Below the pieces are notes generated by a model. That model was not told where the DNA came from and made no database searches. It saw nothing but the letters and a program-made list of their open reading frames with translations. A DNA stretch of 10,516 nt from assembly GCA_900544435.1 (NCBI GenBank), contig UQVG01000059.1, forward strand, positions 1 through 10,516, given 5' to 3'. Origin of the DNA: an uncultured Erysipelotrichaceae bacterium. Lineage in GTDB: Bacteria; Bacillota_I; Bacilli_A; Erysipelotrichales; Coprobacillaceae. The position numbers and the translations under genes are program-made. Below are positions 10,240 to 10,516 of this stretch, in pieces (position 1 is the first letter of the stretch; each line of letters opens with the position of its first letter).

Positions 10240-10515
10240 CTATTTTTGATTATCTTTTAACCTATATTTTCTATTTGTGTTTGTACCAATAGCTTCAATT
10301 GTTTTCATTTCTGATAATATTTTTCTTGTTCTAGCAGAACTAAGATTTAGATATTCAGCAATATCATTTGTTTTGGATTCACCATTTTCTTTAAGATAAT
10401 TTTCAATTTTTACCATGTTTTCTATTGTTTTATTTCTAATCGTACTTCCTTCGCTTGTTTTCTTCGCTTGTTTTCTTCGCTTGTTTTCTTCGCTTGTTTT
10501 CTTCGCTTGTTTTCT
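10240..10515 (-). CDS. C-terminal part of a winged-helix protein with a repeat-coded linker (partial, runs off window)
   Basis: An open minus-strand frame of 91 residues enters from beyond the window edge and ends at TAG (10242-10240). The first 22 residues are a highly charged linker (KKTSEENKRRKQA period) coded by 13-bp repeats. About 58 C-terminal residues form a winged helix-turn-helix: IENYLKENGESKTNDIAEYL, then a recognition helix around LSSARTRKILSEM, then a wing ending NRKYRLK. KTSE-type repeats followed by such a domain are typical of the C-terminus of AlbA_2/divergent-AAA (Schlafen-like) putative DNA-binding proteins, but the N-terminal domain is outside the window, so family membership is inferred. 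An internal ATG at 10416 lacks a ribosome site and is probably not the start. Confidence 0.72.
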   Translation of the reverse strand, partial: RKQAKKTSEENKRRKQAKKTSEGSTIRNKTIENMVKIENYLKENGESKTNDIAEYLNLSSARTRKILSEMKTIEAIGTNTNRKYRLKDNQK

Positions 10516-10516
10516 T
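10452..10516 (-). repeat. 13-bp tandem repeat, five perfect copies, inside coding sequence
   Basis: Five identical copies of the unit AAGAAAACAAGCG (minus strand) run to the window edge and may continue beyond. A degenerate partial copy lies at about 10446-10451. The 39-bp super-period has no stop in any frame. One frame joins the winged-helix domain. The other two reach TAG at 10424-10422 and at 10438-10436. Copy-number change by slippage would therefore alter the reading frame. Confidence 0.9.

Overview
The window is AT-rich and standard-code. TGA is used as a stop in three genes and Trp is TGG, which argues against a Mycoplasma-type code. It looks like chromosomal DNA of a low-GC Firmicute. 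Gene order, AT-rich codon use and the style of the accessory gene suggest the Erysipelotrichia (Coprobacillus-like), but this placement is inference.

Positions 9731 down to 39 (minus strand) form one tightly packed gene train: sua5/ywlC, rpiB, glyA, upp, an atpZ-like gene, atpI, then atpB-E-F-H-A-G-D-C. Most junctions overlap by 1-8 nt or are separated by about 10 nt. The only gaps of note are 67 nt (atpB-atpE) and 31 nt (atpE-atpF). A candidate -10 box lies just before sua5. A rho-independent terminator overlaps the atpC stop codon. No terminator is visible inside the train, so one long transcript joining tRNA t6A synthesis, pentose phosphate, one-carbon metabolism, uracil salvage and the complete F1Fo ATP synthase is plausible. 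All eight core F1Fo subunits look intact. The c subunit has two carboxylates in its ion-binding region, resembling the two-carboxylate rotor type described in Fusobacterium.

Positions 9732-10239 are non-coding. They hold the candidate promoter, a 16-bp palindrome, a 127-bp element with 15-bp inverted ends and competing internal stems (MITE or structured RNA), an isolated Shine-Dalgarno-like sequence, and two tandem bidirectional terminator hairpins.

Positions 10240-10516 (minus strand) hold the 3' end of a gene that runs off the window. It encodes a C-terminal winged-helix domain preceded by a linker made of perfect 13-bp tandem repeats. Because 13 is not a multiple of 3 and all three frames are open through the repeat, changes in copy number would switch the winged helix in or out of frame. 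This is the most interesting candidate system in the window.
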